This document shows, piece after piece, positions 1 to 8,897 of a stretch of DNA of 64,000 nucleotides (positions are counted from its first letter, which is position 1; each line of letters opens with the position of its first letter). Source of the DNA: Guillardia theta CCMP2712 (Eukaryota; Cryptophyceae; Pyrenomonadales; Geminigeraceae); contig NW_005434471.1 of NCBI RefSeq assembly GCF_000315625.1, positions 1 to 64,000 on the forward strand. The letters run 5' to 3'. A program made the translations under genes and the position numbers. The notes below the pieces were generated by a model. The model made no database searches. It was given only the letters and a program-made list of their open reading frames with translations, and had not been told where the DNA came from.

Positions 1-282
1 CCTAAACCCCTAAACCCTAAACCCTAAACCCTAAACCCTAAACCCTAAACCCTAAACCCTAAACCCTAAACCCTAAACCCTAAACCCTAAACCCTAAACC
101 CTAAACCCTAAACCCTAAACCCTAAACCCTAAACCCTAAACCCTAAACCCTAAACCCTAAACCCTAAACCCTAAACCCTAAACCCTAAACCCTAAACCCT
201 AAACCCTAAACCCTAAACCCTAAACCTTAAACCCTAAACCCTAAACCCTAAACCCTAAACCCTAAACCCTAAACCCTAAACC
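1..282. repeat. Terminal telomere array, CCCTAAA/TTTAGGG
   Basis: About 40 tandem heptamers of CCCTAAA run from the first base, with one variant (CCTTAAA near 225). The C-rich strand reads 5' to 3' at the left edge, which is the orientation expected of a true left chromosome end. The TTTAGGG type occurs in plants, many green algae, dinoflagellates, cryptophytes and other protists, so it does not identify the organism alone. Confidence 0.97.
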
Positions 283-284
283 TC

Positions 285-285
<1 letters not shown>

Positions 286-317
<32 letters not shown>
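286..317. repeat. (GTA)n microsatellite at the element 1 / telomere junction
   Basis: About eleven GTA triplets lie directly between the telomere array and the retroelement. On the element's strand this is a (TAC)n tail at its 3' end. Simple-repeat tails instead of poly(A) are known for several non-LTR clades. I infer that this is the element's 3' tail. Confidence 0.7.
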
Positions 318-589
318 CGATTTTATTAGAATGCTAGAATAGTCGCATCGGGTACCTTCCCGGTCTAGTCTAGTCTAAATGGGTTCTCACTCTTGGCAGA
401 GCGGCCCTTCTTGGATGGCCCGTTGTGGCATCCAGAGTTCTATCGCTGTTCCGCTGTTTCTGTTGTTTCCATAGTCCTCCGTTCCGAGCCGCCGGTGCCG
501 TATCTCCTCCGGGCCCGGGTTGACGGTTTCAGTGTAACCGTCCACCTTTCTATTTTTTGCGCTAAGTCCATGTCCCTTCCCTGCCTGCC

Positions 590-885
590 GCTTGTGAAGC
601 TTCCCCATCGGTCTGTCCTCGTTGCCCTTTCCCCTGTCGTCATCCATCTGTCTCCTGTGTCCTAGCCCCTTCCTTGCCATGCTGGTTGTTTTTCGCCTGT
701 GAGGCTTCCCTTTCGGTCTGTCCTCGTTGATCGTTGCCCTTTCGTCTTCCATCTGTCTTCTGTGTCCTTGCCCCTTCCCTGCCATGCTGATCCTGGCTGC
801 TTGCCTTAGAGGCTTCCCTTTTGATCTGTCCTCGTTGATCTTTACCCCTTCATCTTCCAACCATCTTATATCCTTCATGCTTGTT
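590..885 (-). repeat. Degenerate ~105-bp tandem repeat in the element 1 3' region
   Basis: About 2.7 purine-rich copies occur just after the end of the second ORF. On the minus strand each copy contains a block close to ATCAACGAGGACAGACCGAA followed by GGGAAGCC. An overlapping reading frame (923-387) stays open across them and gives a repetitive basic peptide. I treat this as the 3' untranslated region, not as a separate gene. Confidence 0.6.
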
Positions 886-1870
886 CTCTGTTGGTCGTGT
901 CTCCTCGTCTCCTTGAGGTCCACAGCATGTGTTGCACTTCGAGCAGCTGGATGACTATCTTGGTCATGGCTCTGTCAATCATATCCTCGTCCATGAGCAA
1001 GTTCCGGAAATTTGTGGTCCATTCCCGCTCCATAATACTGCCTCTCACTCCTGCAATGAACGTGGCTTGTATGACCTCTGTGTTGTCGCTCCTACTTGTC
1101 ATCTCTGCCCGCAGTGCTGCATATTTCTGTTCTTTCTCCTGAAACTTTGCTTTCAGGTTTGCCAGACTGCTTCCCTCGCCCGTGAACTCTGAAGTTCTCG
1201 CTATCTCCACCAGCACAATGCGATTGCTCCCTCTGAAGTAGCAGAGCCCATCTGGTATGAGATTGCCGTGCTCTGGTGCAGTCAGTCCTAGCCCTGTCAT
1301 AGAGTTGATTGGCGTTTGCCACCAACTCTCCTGTTCAACACTTTTCTTCTTCCAGCTTTCTGTCAGGCATCCCTTGATTGTCTCCATTACTCTGTTGTGT
1401 GCCAACGCGATCATGAGCTCAAATTCTTTGCAGGCTAGCTGAACATGCACCCAGCTTTCTTCCCTGCCTTCGCACCATGGGCAACAGGGGGATGTCGTCT
1501 TCTTCCACTGGAACAGCTTTTTCCTCGTTGGTGCTGACCAGGTAATGGCTTGGATAGCTGTCCGAAGTACTGATCCGCGACACCTCTGTAAGGCTCGACC
1601 TAGGATCCTTCTGCCCACTTGTGGTTCCAGGAGAAAGGTTTCCGTCAAGGTGAGGGGGGCTTCTTTCCTCCTCAGTTCCAGTTGTTCTTCTCTGATTATC
1701 TTATCCCATATTTTCAATCGATCCATCCCCGGCTTGAAGTTCTCTTCGTCTGCGATGCAGAATCCCAAGTCGCTGTCGATGAGGGCCCGTTCCCACGTGG
1801 AGGAGAAGGAGGATTTTCCCTTGCGGGCTTCTTCTGCAGCTTCTTGCACTACGGTGTGGTCTGCGATCAT
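875..1870 (-). CDS. Retroelement ORF2 C-terminal remnant: zinc knuckle plus restriction-like endonuclease motif
   Basis: The 331-residue frame carries CPWC, eight residues, H, four residues, C (around residues 130-147). About 70 residues later it has IPDG followed by VLVEIAR, and then a KFQEKEQKY helix. A CCHC knuckle followed by PD-x12-14-D/E is the arrangement at the end of R2, NeSL and Giardia Genie type elements, where it forms the endonuclease that nicks a specific target. The reverse transcriptase palm that should precede it is missing. The frame begins next to a perfect hairpin at 1898-1933, so the RT region may have been lost by deletion there. The ATG used is only the first in frame; no true start is implied. 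Confidence 0.65.
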   Translation of the reverse strand: MIADHTVVQEAAEEARKGKSSFSSTWERALIDSDLGFCIADEENFKPGMDRLKIWDKIIREEQLELRRKEAPLTLTETFLLEPQVGRRILGRALQRCRGSVLRTAIQAITWSAPTRKKLFQWKKTTSPCCPWCEGREESWVHVQLACKEFELMIALAHNRVMETIKGCLTESWKKKSVEQESWWQTPINSMTGLGLTAPEHGNLIPDGLCYFRGSNRIVLVEIARTSEFTGEGSSLANLKAKFQEKEQKYAALRAEMTSRSDNTEVIQATFIAGVRGSIMEREWTTNFRNLLMDEDMIDRAMTKIVIQLLEVQHMLWTSRRRGDTTNREQA

Positions 1871-1897
1871 AGAGAGGTTGATCTCAATGCCCTCCCG

Positions 1898-1933
1898 CTG
1901 AAATTTGCTCAGGCATTCCTGAGCAAATTTCAG
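1898..1933. repeat. Perfect 16-bp inverted repeat with 4-nt loop
   Basis: CTGAAATTTGCTCAGG at 1898-1913 is followed by CATT and its exact reverse complement at 1918-1933. It overlaps the ORF1 stop codon (1930-1932) and sits in the 60-bp gap between the two retroelement ORFs. It could be a functional RNA hairpin or the scar of a fold-back deletion that removed the RT domain. Confidence 0.85.
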
Positions 1934-3288
1934 GTGTTCAAATCCTCCTCCATGTCGATGCCTTCAACGTTGATCTCGAGCCTGTTAGCGATCTCCAACA
2001 AGACTCTCTTGACTCTTGCGATAGACGTGTTGCCGCCGTTGCACAGCCCCTCCATCTCCTTCCTCGTGAAGCGACCAGATGCCGCCGTCGACTTGATGAT
2101 GATCTTGATCTCCTTGCCGTCCTTGCCGCCTGCCTTCTTCTGCATCCTTGATGCCTTCTTCAACTTATTTCTGGACACAAAGCGATCAGCTGTCAACTCG
2201 ACTGCGAGCGCCTCTCTGATCTTCGGGTCCTCGCTGAACAGAGTCAGGTGTACTCCCTCCATCGCTTCGCTCTCTCGGAAAGCTCGAAATGCTGTATCAT
2301 TCGCCTCTGGGCAGCTCGAGGAGACGATCCACTCCACCTCCCTCTGTCTCCAGATGACGTTGGCCCCTACAGCGATGAAGCCTTTCTGACCTAAGCCTTT
2401 GTGGACTTGCTGTCCTGGCGCCCCAGCGACCAGCATGCCTGCCAGCGGCTGGAGTTGGACCGCTGCAAGGGACTGGCGCAGCAGCTGATAGCGATAGACG
2501 GCAGCTATCTCAGCCGTTGTCATGCCGCCCAAGGTTAGCAGGTGAGTCAGCTCTGCCAAGCTGCCCCCTTTGCCCCAGGGTCCTCTCTTGGCTCGAATCT
2601 TGAAAGATCGATCGTGCACGATGCTCACATGTACAGCTGTGAACTTGCGACCATCGATCGCGAAGTCCTCTCTTCCCTGCCAGAGCTTCTCCGCTTGTGC
2701 ATTGCGGAGGAAGGAAACAGTCACCGGGATCTCCTCAGCACTCGCTATCTCGGGTCTATACGGAGCCTTCCACATGATTGCTTTACTCTCTTGCACTGAG
2801 TCTACGATCAGTCCGATCTCTTCAAATTTCTTCTTCAGCTTCTCTTCATGGTTGACATACACCGAGGAGATGCCCAGGAGAGTCATGGAGATGAAGGAAG
2901 TCACCTCGTTGCCTGCTGAGGCGGTGTATGTCTCGACCTTCTCCTTCTTGGCTTCTTCAATCTGCTGCATAAACCACTCTCTGGATGCGTCACTCCATCC
3001 AGTCATCGCTTCTTGCAGAAACTCACGTCGTGCCTGCTGACATGTCGAGCGGATGGCTTCAGCGATAGCGTCGGGGGTGCATCCCTCCACAGCCTTGCAA
3101 GCCTGGGCTGTCCTGCTGTTCGGATAACGCTTCGCGAAGCTCTTCACCCTCTCGACGAGATCAGCTTCGAGGACAGAGGCATCCACAAGTCCGCTCTGCG
3201 TGTATTGGCATGATCTCCGATACAGCAGGTTGCGAACATTTTCATCATACTGAAGAACCATACTTAGAAAGCTATTTGAAGTATACAA
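1930..3288 (-). CDS. Retroelement ORF1 protein, 452 aa
   Basis: This is an intact reading frame upstream of the ORF2 remnant on the same strand. A second, truncated copy of the same family is present at 4738-3806. The two share blocks such as YPNSRT / YPQSRT, AEAIRSTC / AEAIRQTC, IPVTVSFL / IPVVATLQ and ALAEFSHLL / SLAELTHLL across about 260 residues. I see no CCHC knuckle, RRM or coiled coil. The C-terminal third is rich in Lys and Arg, which would suit nucleic-acid binding. I do not recognise the family outside this window. Position and paralogy support an ORF1 role; this is inference. Confidence 0.6.
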   Translation of the reverse strand: MYTSNSFLSMVLQYDENVRNLLYRRSCQYTQSGLVDASVLEADLVERVKSFAKRYPNSRTAQACKAVEGCTPDAIAEAIRSTCQQARREFLQEAMTGWSDASREWFMQQIEEAKKEKVETYTASAGNEVTSFISMTLLGISSVYVNHEEKLKKKFEEIGLIVDSVQESKAIMWKAPYRPEIASAEEIPVTVSFLRNAQAEKLWQGREDFAIDGRKFTAVHVSIVHDRSFKIRAKRGPWGKGGSLAELTHLLTLGGMTTAEIAAVYRYQLLRQSLAAVQLQPLAGMLVAGAPGQQVHKGLGQKGFIAVGANVIWRQREVEWIVSSSCPEANDTAFRAFRESEAMEGVHLTLFSEDPKIREALAVELTADRFVSRNKLKKASRMQKKAGGKDGKEIKIIIKSTAASGRFTRKEMEGLCNGGNTSIARVKRVLLEIANRLEINVEGIDMEEDLNT

Positions 3289-3353
3289 ACCTCTTGCTTG
3301 CAGCTTCCTTGGCGCCCTGGCGGCTTCCCCTACACCTGACGAGGAGCCATGCT

Positions 3354-3657
3354 GCCGAAAATAACGGCGCCTGCCGAAAATAACGGCGCCTGCCGAAAAT
3401 AACGGCGCCTGCCGAAAATAACGGCGCCTGCCGAAAATAACGGCGCCTGCCGAAAATAACGGCGCCTGCCGAAAATAACGGCGCCTGCCGAAAATAACGG
3501 CGCCTGCCGAAAATAACGGCGCCTGCCGAAAATAACGGCGCCTGCCGAAAATAACGGCGCCTGCCGAAAATAACGGCGCCTGCCGAAAATAACGGCGCCT
3601 GCCGAAAATAACGGCGCCTGCCGAAAATAACGGCGCCTGCCGAAAATAACGGCGCCT
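3354..3657. repeat. 19-bp tandem repeat, 16 perfect copies
   Basis: The unit GCCGAAAATAACGGCGCCT is repeated exactly 16 times (304 bp) without visible divergence, and the last unit abuts telomere repeats. On the element's strand the array is its 5' end, about 65 bp before the ORF1 start. Tandem promoter monomers at the 5' end are known in some non-LTR elements. The unit contains the palindrome GGCGCC. Confidence 0.95.
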
Positions 3658-3807
3658 CCTAAACCCTAAACCCTAAACCCTAAACCCTAAACCCTAAACC
3701 CTAAACCCTAAACCCTAAACCCTAAACCCTAAACCCTAAACCCTAAACCCTAAACCCTAAACCCTAAACCCTAAACCCTAAACCCTAAACCCTAAACCCT
3801 AAACCCT
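3658..3807. repeat. Internal telomere array 2
   Basis: About 21 nearly perfect CCCTAAA repeats lie in the same orientation as the terminal array, between the 5' end of element 1 and the truncated end of element 2. Low divergence suggests a recent origin. Confidence 0.95.
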
Positions 3808-4738
3808 AGAAAGTGCGTTTGTTGGGCTGACCTTGAGGTCTCCTCTTCGTCTTGACCTCTAGCTGCATGCCCGCTTCCGGCTGCACCTCCAACACAGCTA
3901 TTCCTTGTTGCAGCAGGTGTTGACGATAGATCACCGTAATCCCAGCTGAGTTCATGCCATTCATCTTGAGGAGGTGAGAGAACTCAGCTAGGGCCCCCGC
4001 CTTGCCAGAGTGCTTATCCTTCTGTGGCCTTATCTTGAAGGAGCAAGGATGCTTCGAATGCGCGTTCACCGCGCGGATCATCTTTCCGTCGATCCTGAAG
4101 TTCGTCTGTCCTTTCCACAGCAGTTCTGCTGCGTCGTTCAATTGGAGTGTTGCCACGACTGGGATTTCATCCACTGTCGGAATCAAATCTTTCTTGATCG
4201 GGGCTCTCCACGAGATGCATTTCTTGCCCTGCTCCTCGTGCACCAAGAGTCCTTGATCCTTCAACTTCTCACACAGTACCTCAACTTGTTTTATGTACTG
4301 GGTAGGAACTCCGAGGATAGCCATGGTAATCAGTTTACCACTCTCGGGGGACGCTCCTGAAGCATCGATGCAGGCACTCTTGTCTAGTACCTCCTGTTTG
4401 TCTGCGTTCCATGCAGAGACATACCACGACTGTCCTTCTTCCCCCCATTCTTTGATGGCATCCTCCTGGCTCCTGACTTCAGCATGTTTGCAGGTCTGTC
4501 GAATGGCTTCGGCTAAGGCGTTCATCGAGACTTCCTTGGACTGCAAGGCTCTGCCTGTCCTGCTCTGAGGGTACCGTAGTACTGCCTGACGAAGTGTTCC
4601 AATCTTCGGATCAGCTCTCCTAGCGAAGGTGCTGAAGGCGTCGTGTCCTTGTTTAGGAACTGGGAAACTCGGACACGAGCAATCTGTTTCCTTTCCTCTT
4701 TGGATAGATACCACATGATCAAACAACCGTTTCTGCAC
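3806..4738 (-). pseudogene. Second retroelement ORF1, cut off at a telomere array (element 2)
   Basis: This 310-residue minus-strand frame is homologous to the first ~300 residues of the ORF1 at 3288-1930. It then stops inside the junction with the telomere array: the stop codon is formed by TTTCTAGGG, where element sequence passes into TTTAGGG repeats. The missing part is the 3' half of ORF1 and everything after it, the opposite of the usual 5' truncation of non-LTR elements. This fits a chromosome break healed by new telomere addition at a TAGGG microhomology. The copy is a dead fragment. Confidence 0.7.
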
Positions 4739-4803
4739 AGAAAAATATCCTGTTCAGCACCCTAGCTCGCAGGGATCCCCTCAAACTGCAGGGGAGGAGA
4801 GCA

Positions 4804-4867
4804 TGTCTGTTACTCCAGCGGCCTGTCTGTTACTCCAGCGGCCCTGTCTGTTACTCCAGCGGCCCTG
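4804..4867. repeat. 21-bp tandem repeat, three copies plus an interrupted fourth
   Basis: TGTCTGTTACTCCAGCGGCC(C) occurs at 4804, 4824 and 4845. A fourth copy begins with TG at 4866 and resumes at 7287 with TCTGTTACTCCAGCGGCCC, directly before telomere array 3. The intervening 2,419 bp are therefore an insertion. By analogy with element 1, this array is probably the 5' repeat region of element 2. Confidence 0.9.
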
Positions 4868-7286
4868 CATTCCGTTCCAATTCCCTTCTGGATTTTTTCA
4901 CGTATCGAAAGGGGTTCTTATTCTCAAATATTTCGATTTCACGGTTCTGAAATTTTGTACTGCGATTGAAAAAGGTTCTGAAATATTATTGTGTAACGAA
5001 AAGAATCCTTTTCGCACAATTTTGGGCCATCTCCCCGCTCAAGCCCACCGTAATTCCCCGGCGCGCGCCGTGCCTGTGAAAATTTTTGCAATGGTCATGC
5101 TTCAGAGAAGCACGAATGAGGGTTCCATCTCTTGCAAACAACATGTTTCTATGCCATGGTTGCTTTTCTGAGAATGGTTTTGATCAAGGTTAGCATATTC
5201 CAAATCAGTATTTGATGCATGGTGTAGGTTTGTCTATGAAATCGGTGTATACAGAAGTGATTTGATGTTGGTTGTTCAATTTTGCCACTTATTGCTCCTT
5301 GCGATGATGGGGCAAAATCGTTATAATTGTAGCGTCATTACTCATGCACAATTATGGAGTGTGTTGGATGTGAATGTATTTGAGTCGAGCCAGTGACTTG
5401 TCAACCTGTTCTCATGTCCACCAACAAATTGTAAATCAACAAGATGTAAATCCTCGGTGAGCTTTGATTGCTGCAAGATTTCAAAGACTCGAATACATTT
5501 CTAGCACAGTATTTCAGCTTGAGAGTTTTTCTTCAGAGCAGGCTGTCTGATGCACTATGTAGAAGGGAGAAAACTTTTCGCAGTGATCAACAGCAAAGAA
5601 TTCAAGCCAGATGCGTTTTCAATTAGGAGAGCAGTGCTGATGCATTGCTCTGAGGCTGTCAAATTTGTTACGGTGCAGATGAATTCCTTGTAAACTTTCA
5701 ATTGCAGAAATTTTCAGATGAAGATGTTCCGTGAGTAGAGTTGAGATCATGTATGAAGTCTCGATGAAATGAATATGAGTTTTGACAAAATCAGGCTTTT
5801 CGAACATGTGTTCAGTTTCCCAGGGCCCCAGTATTGGCAAGGCTTTCACACGATGCCAAACATTCATATGTCTTTAGGGACACACATGTGCGGCATATGC
5901 GTGCTTGTACTAAAAGACTTGAATGTTTCTGTTGTAAGTCGATCAACAAAGGAGAAACCTTGCCACCGCGCATGCTAGTTCGAATCTTTTATTGAAAATA
6001 GACATGTTCATTACTGGACTGCATCTACACGATCAATAAGCCCATCCTTCCTTGTGCATTTGAACTCCGATGTTCAAGTATGTGATCATTGCCACCTGGG
6101 TGACACTGCACAAAATACAAGAAGTTTTCTTGCTTCTTGGGTATCAGTCTTGGATTGCTTCAAAATAGGGCGGAAGAGACGGGCAGTAGATAATTGAATG
6201 ACCTCAAAATCATCTTTTGTTGCTACATTGAGTACATGCATGCCTGTTAACAAACAGACGAGGCGAAAACTCACTTGCAGCTTTGCGATTCGACAAATAA
6301 GGGCATCAGTGCATGGGCCAGGATATCCACAATGACACGGCAACAATCCAAGAACTTTTGGATTGACAAACATTCTAGACATGTAGTCATGCATTAGAAT
6401 CAGTAACTTGCCTGAACAGAGCTTGTTGATGCAACTGCTCTCTTTCTGATAATAACATTGATGGCTGTCATTCAAGTCTAAAGTTAATGGGCCATATCCC
6501 CCAGTTCCTCTGACAGCAGTTGACTTAGATATTGGCTGAGATGAATCAAGATCTCGCTAAAAGATCAACATGTTCCCTGACTTCGAAAAGCGTTGACATA
6601 CATCGAAGTTTGAATCCATTGCACTTGGTTCATCACCACAACAGAGCTGCATTCATGCAAGGCAAGTTCTTTTCAAGACCCTTCTTGTATCTATGCAACA
6701 ATACAACATGATTCGAAGCATACACGCATGAAAATTCGATTGCAACACGTCCTCATGGTATCACGGCCATCGCTCCTTGTCGTGGCTCAAGCAGAAGGCG
6801 TGTGGGGTTGAGGAATAGACCCACCCCTACCTTCCGATTTCCATCTACTCAGGCTTTTTCAAAGGTAGGGGGTACTAGCTTTGGTCAAAGTAATTTGATT
6901 CAAATTTCCCTTGCGAGAGGGTCATTGAGCTATGGACCACAGGGGTGGGTGCTGTTTGACCACTTACCGGTAATCGAATATGATACTTTTCGACGCCAAT
7001 TCCAGTACGGAGAGCCCATACTTTTAAGATTTCATCCTTCCTCCCTTGAATCCAACCCACCCCACCCTGACTCTGACGGAGGGAAACGTACGGGTTCTCT
7101 AAACTATCTGAAACCACCCATGCGAACCTCACAGAAAATGAGGGACTTTTGTGGTACAACTTCATGTATGGGGTGCCCTGAGGACCTCCGTACAAATACC
7201 ACAACGCTTTGGAATAAGTATTTTAAGGGCAGTACAAACAAAACGCCCTGGTACTAAAGATTCCAGAAGGGGATTGGAACGGAATG
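4868..7286. mobile_element. 2.4-kb element with ~25-bp terminal inverted repeats, inserted in the 21-bp array
   Basis: The left end CATTCCGTTCCAAT, one mismatch, CCCTTCTGGA is the inverse of the right end at 7262-7286. It splits one 21-bp repeat unit between TG and TCTG. If TG is counted as flank on both sides, a 2-bp target duplication is possible; otherwise there is none. Inside I find only short unconvincing frames (for example 6475-6086 minus and 6802-7257 plus) and no transposase motif. The interior is mostly AT-rich, with a C-rich stretch from 6780 to 7250. It is best described as a non-autonomous TIR element. Confidence 0.7.
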
Positions 7287-7303
7287 TCTGTTACTCCAGC
7301 GGC

Positions 7304-7433
7304 CCCTAAACCCTAAACCCTAAACCCTAAACCCTAAACCCTAAACCCTAAACCCTAAACCCTAAACCCTAAACCCTAAACCCTAAACCCTAAACCTTAA
7401 ACCCTAAACCTTAAACCCTAAACTCTAAACCCT
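7304..7433. repeat. Internal telomere array 3, partly degenerate
   Basis: About 18 CCCTAAA-type repeats follow the last 21-bp unit. Variants such as CCTTAAA and CTCTAAA occur only at the inner edge, so this array appears older than arrays 1 and 2. Confidence 0.93.
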
Positions 7434-7531
7434 GCTAAAGAGGCGCGCGAGCACTGGGAGTACACGGCCTACAATGTGAACCCTGCTTCTGAGGTCTCTT
7501 TCTACTTTATACTTTTGCTGTCTTCTCTTGG

Positions 7532-7718
7532 CTTCCTCAGCCTCAGTCAGGAGAGTTGCCTCTCCTCACCTTCCGGGCCTTCGGCCCGGTCGCCACCTAC
7601 TCCTCCTCCATTCAGCTTCCTCACCCTCAGTCAGGAGAGTTGCCTCTCCTCACCTTGGCCTTCGGTCGCCACCGTTACTCCTCCTCCATTCAGCTTCCTC
7701 AGCCTCAGTCAGGAGAGG
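7532..7718. repeat. ~80-bp tandem repeat, 2.3 copies
   Basis: Units starting CTTCCTCAGCCTCAGTCAGG recur at 7532, 7616 and 7694 (84- and 78-bp spacing). Each full unit contains a GC-rich hairpin (GGGCCTTCGGCCC in the first). The array lies between two telomere tracts and looks like a short subtelomeric satellite. The open frames across it are low-complexity and not convincing genes. Confidence 0.85.
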
Positions 7719-7757
7719 GTTTAGGCCTAAACCCTAAACCCTAAATCCTAAACCCTG
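7716..7757. repeat. Short telomere tract with head-to-head junction
   Basis: GGGTTTAGG is followed directly by CCTAAACCCTAAACCC and two further units, giving an 18-bp palindrome. Telomere-telomere fusion produces the order TTTAGGG then CCCTAAA on one strand. Only about nine bases of the left partner remain, so a chance origin is possible. Confidence 0.7.
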
Positions 7758-8272
7758 CATTTTTGGCATCCAGGATGTGCTGTATGAGTCACAGGCTTGT
7801 GTAGTGTATGAGGGGATTCCGAATTCGTGTTGGGGAATGAAGGAGGCCGCGTTTTTTTGAGGTTTTGGGGAACAGTTGTCCTAAAGCAGTCGAGATACAA
7901 AAATGAAGCGAAGATGTCAGGGCTTCTCGTTAGGGCTTCTGTTGGGCGCTGTAGTGATGATATTAAAGAGTCGAGTGTGAGGAACAAGCGATGAACGAGA
8001 TATGTAGTTGTATTTGGATGCACGATAATCGACAACAATATGCAAGAGCTTCTAGTTGATCCAACAAAGAATCTTGTTTGAAAATTAGATGCTACAAGTC
8101 GTATTTAGGAGCACATTTGTTTCTCTGTATACTTGCGACTTGTTTTCCATGATCTGGCATTAATTATTATTTCGCAGGGGCTCAGAACCGAAAGCCAAGG
8201 ATCAATGTCTTCATAATCCTTGCACGAACAACATATATCATCTTCCGAATTTCATCAAGGTCATTTTGAAGG

Positions 8273-8897
8273 ATGAATTTCAGCCAATTCTCTCCAATTT
8301 CGAAAATACTTGCTTTACTGGCATGCTTAGGCTCATCACATTGTTTTCTATCATCACTTTCTCCTACCCAAGAGTTTGTCGATGGAATCGTCTTGAAGAC
8401 AAACAAATGCCATCATCTGTATTCTTGTTCCTTTCAACCAAGAGGATTCGCAACATCTCGTGTTACCAAAAGCAGTAGCAAGTTGGCTCCTCTTCCACTT
8501 CGAGCGCTGGTGCCTGGCATGGAGTCGCTCCCTTCGGTTTCATGGAAAGGGGTGGTCCTCCTGTCCGCCACGATTATACTCGAAGTGCTCGGAGCGATGT
8601 GCATGAAGATGTCAAACAACTTTGCCAACATCATTCCAAGCGTCTTGCTCTTTGTCTTTTACGGCTCCTCTTTCTACCTCTTCACGCATGCGCTCAAGTA
8701 TTGGCCTCTCAGCATCGCCTACGCTATCTGGTCAGGTGTCGGGACAACGGCGACGGCAGCAATCGGCATCATGATCTTCGGTGAGGCGCTGAGAGCAAAG
8801 CATTTCTTCGGACTCATCCTAATCATCCTTGGGGTAAGCGATGAAAGAACATGCGTACAAACTGATTTGATACTAGGTTGTTTCGATGAATTTGTAA
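8273..8897 (+). CDS. Small multidrug resistance (SMR/EmrE-type) transporter with N-terminal presequence
   Basis: Exon 1 is 8273-8833 and a 43-nt intron (8834-8876) precedes a tiny exon (8877-8897) encoding VVSMNL and stop, for 193 residues. From about residue 82 the protein is a complete four-helix SMR unit. It has the membrane Glu of helix 1 in ILEVLGAMCMK, PSVLLFVFYGSSF in helix 2, the signature PLSIAYAIWSGVG in helix 3, and a helix 4 ending IILGVVSMNL. SMR proteins are dimeric proton antiporters for cations or guanidinium-like compounds. The first ~80 residues are an extra hydrophobic then Ser/Lys-rich presequence (LALLACLGSSHCF), which suggests an ER signal plus transit peptide to plastid membranes; this is inference. 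Eukaryotic SMR genes are uncommon, so bacterial origin is likely. Confidence 0.85.

Larger units (their letters stand above)
283..3657 (-). mobile_element. Non-LTR retroelement (element 1) lying inside telomere repeats
   Basis: Read on the minus strand, this 3.4 kb unit starts with sixteen 19-bp repeats, then has ORF1 (3288-1930), the remnant of a second ORF (1870-875), a purine-rich repeated 3' region and a short trinucleotide tail at 317-286. The left side joins the terminal telomere array. The right side joins a second telomere array at 3658. The second ORF ends in a zinc knuckle and a PD-E nuclease-like motif, as in elements with a restriction-like endonuclease. No reverse transcriptase core is visible, so this copy is probably non-autonomous. 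Its 3' end points towards the chromosome tip. Confidence 0.75.

Noticed and set aside
3354-3657. CRISPR-like array
   Set aside because: The 19-bp units are contiguous with no spacers, and the genome is eukaryotic.
6802-7257. 151-residue frame as a transposase of the TIR element
   Set aside because: No catalytic motif, a composition typical of the local C-rich DNA, and an equally long frame on the other strand.
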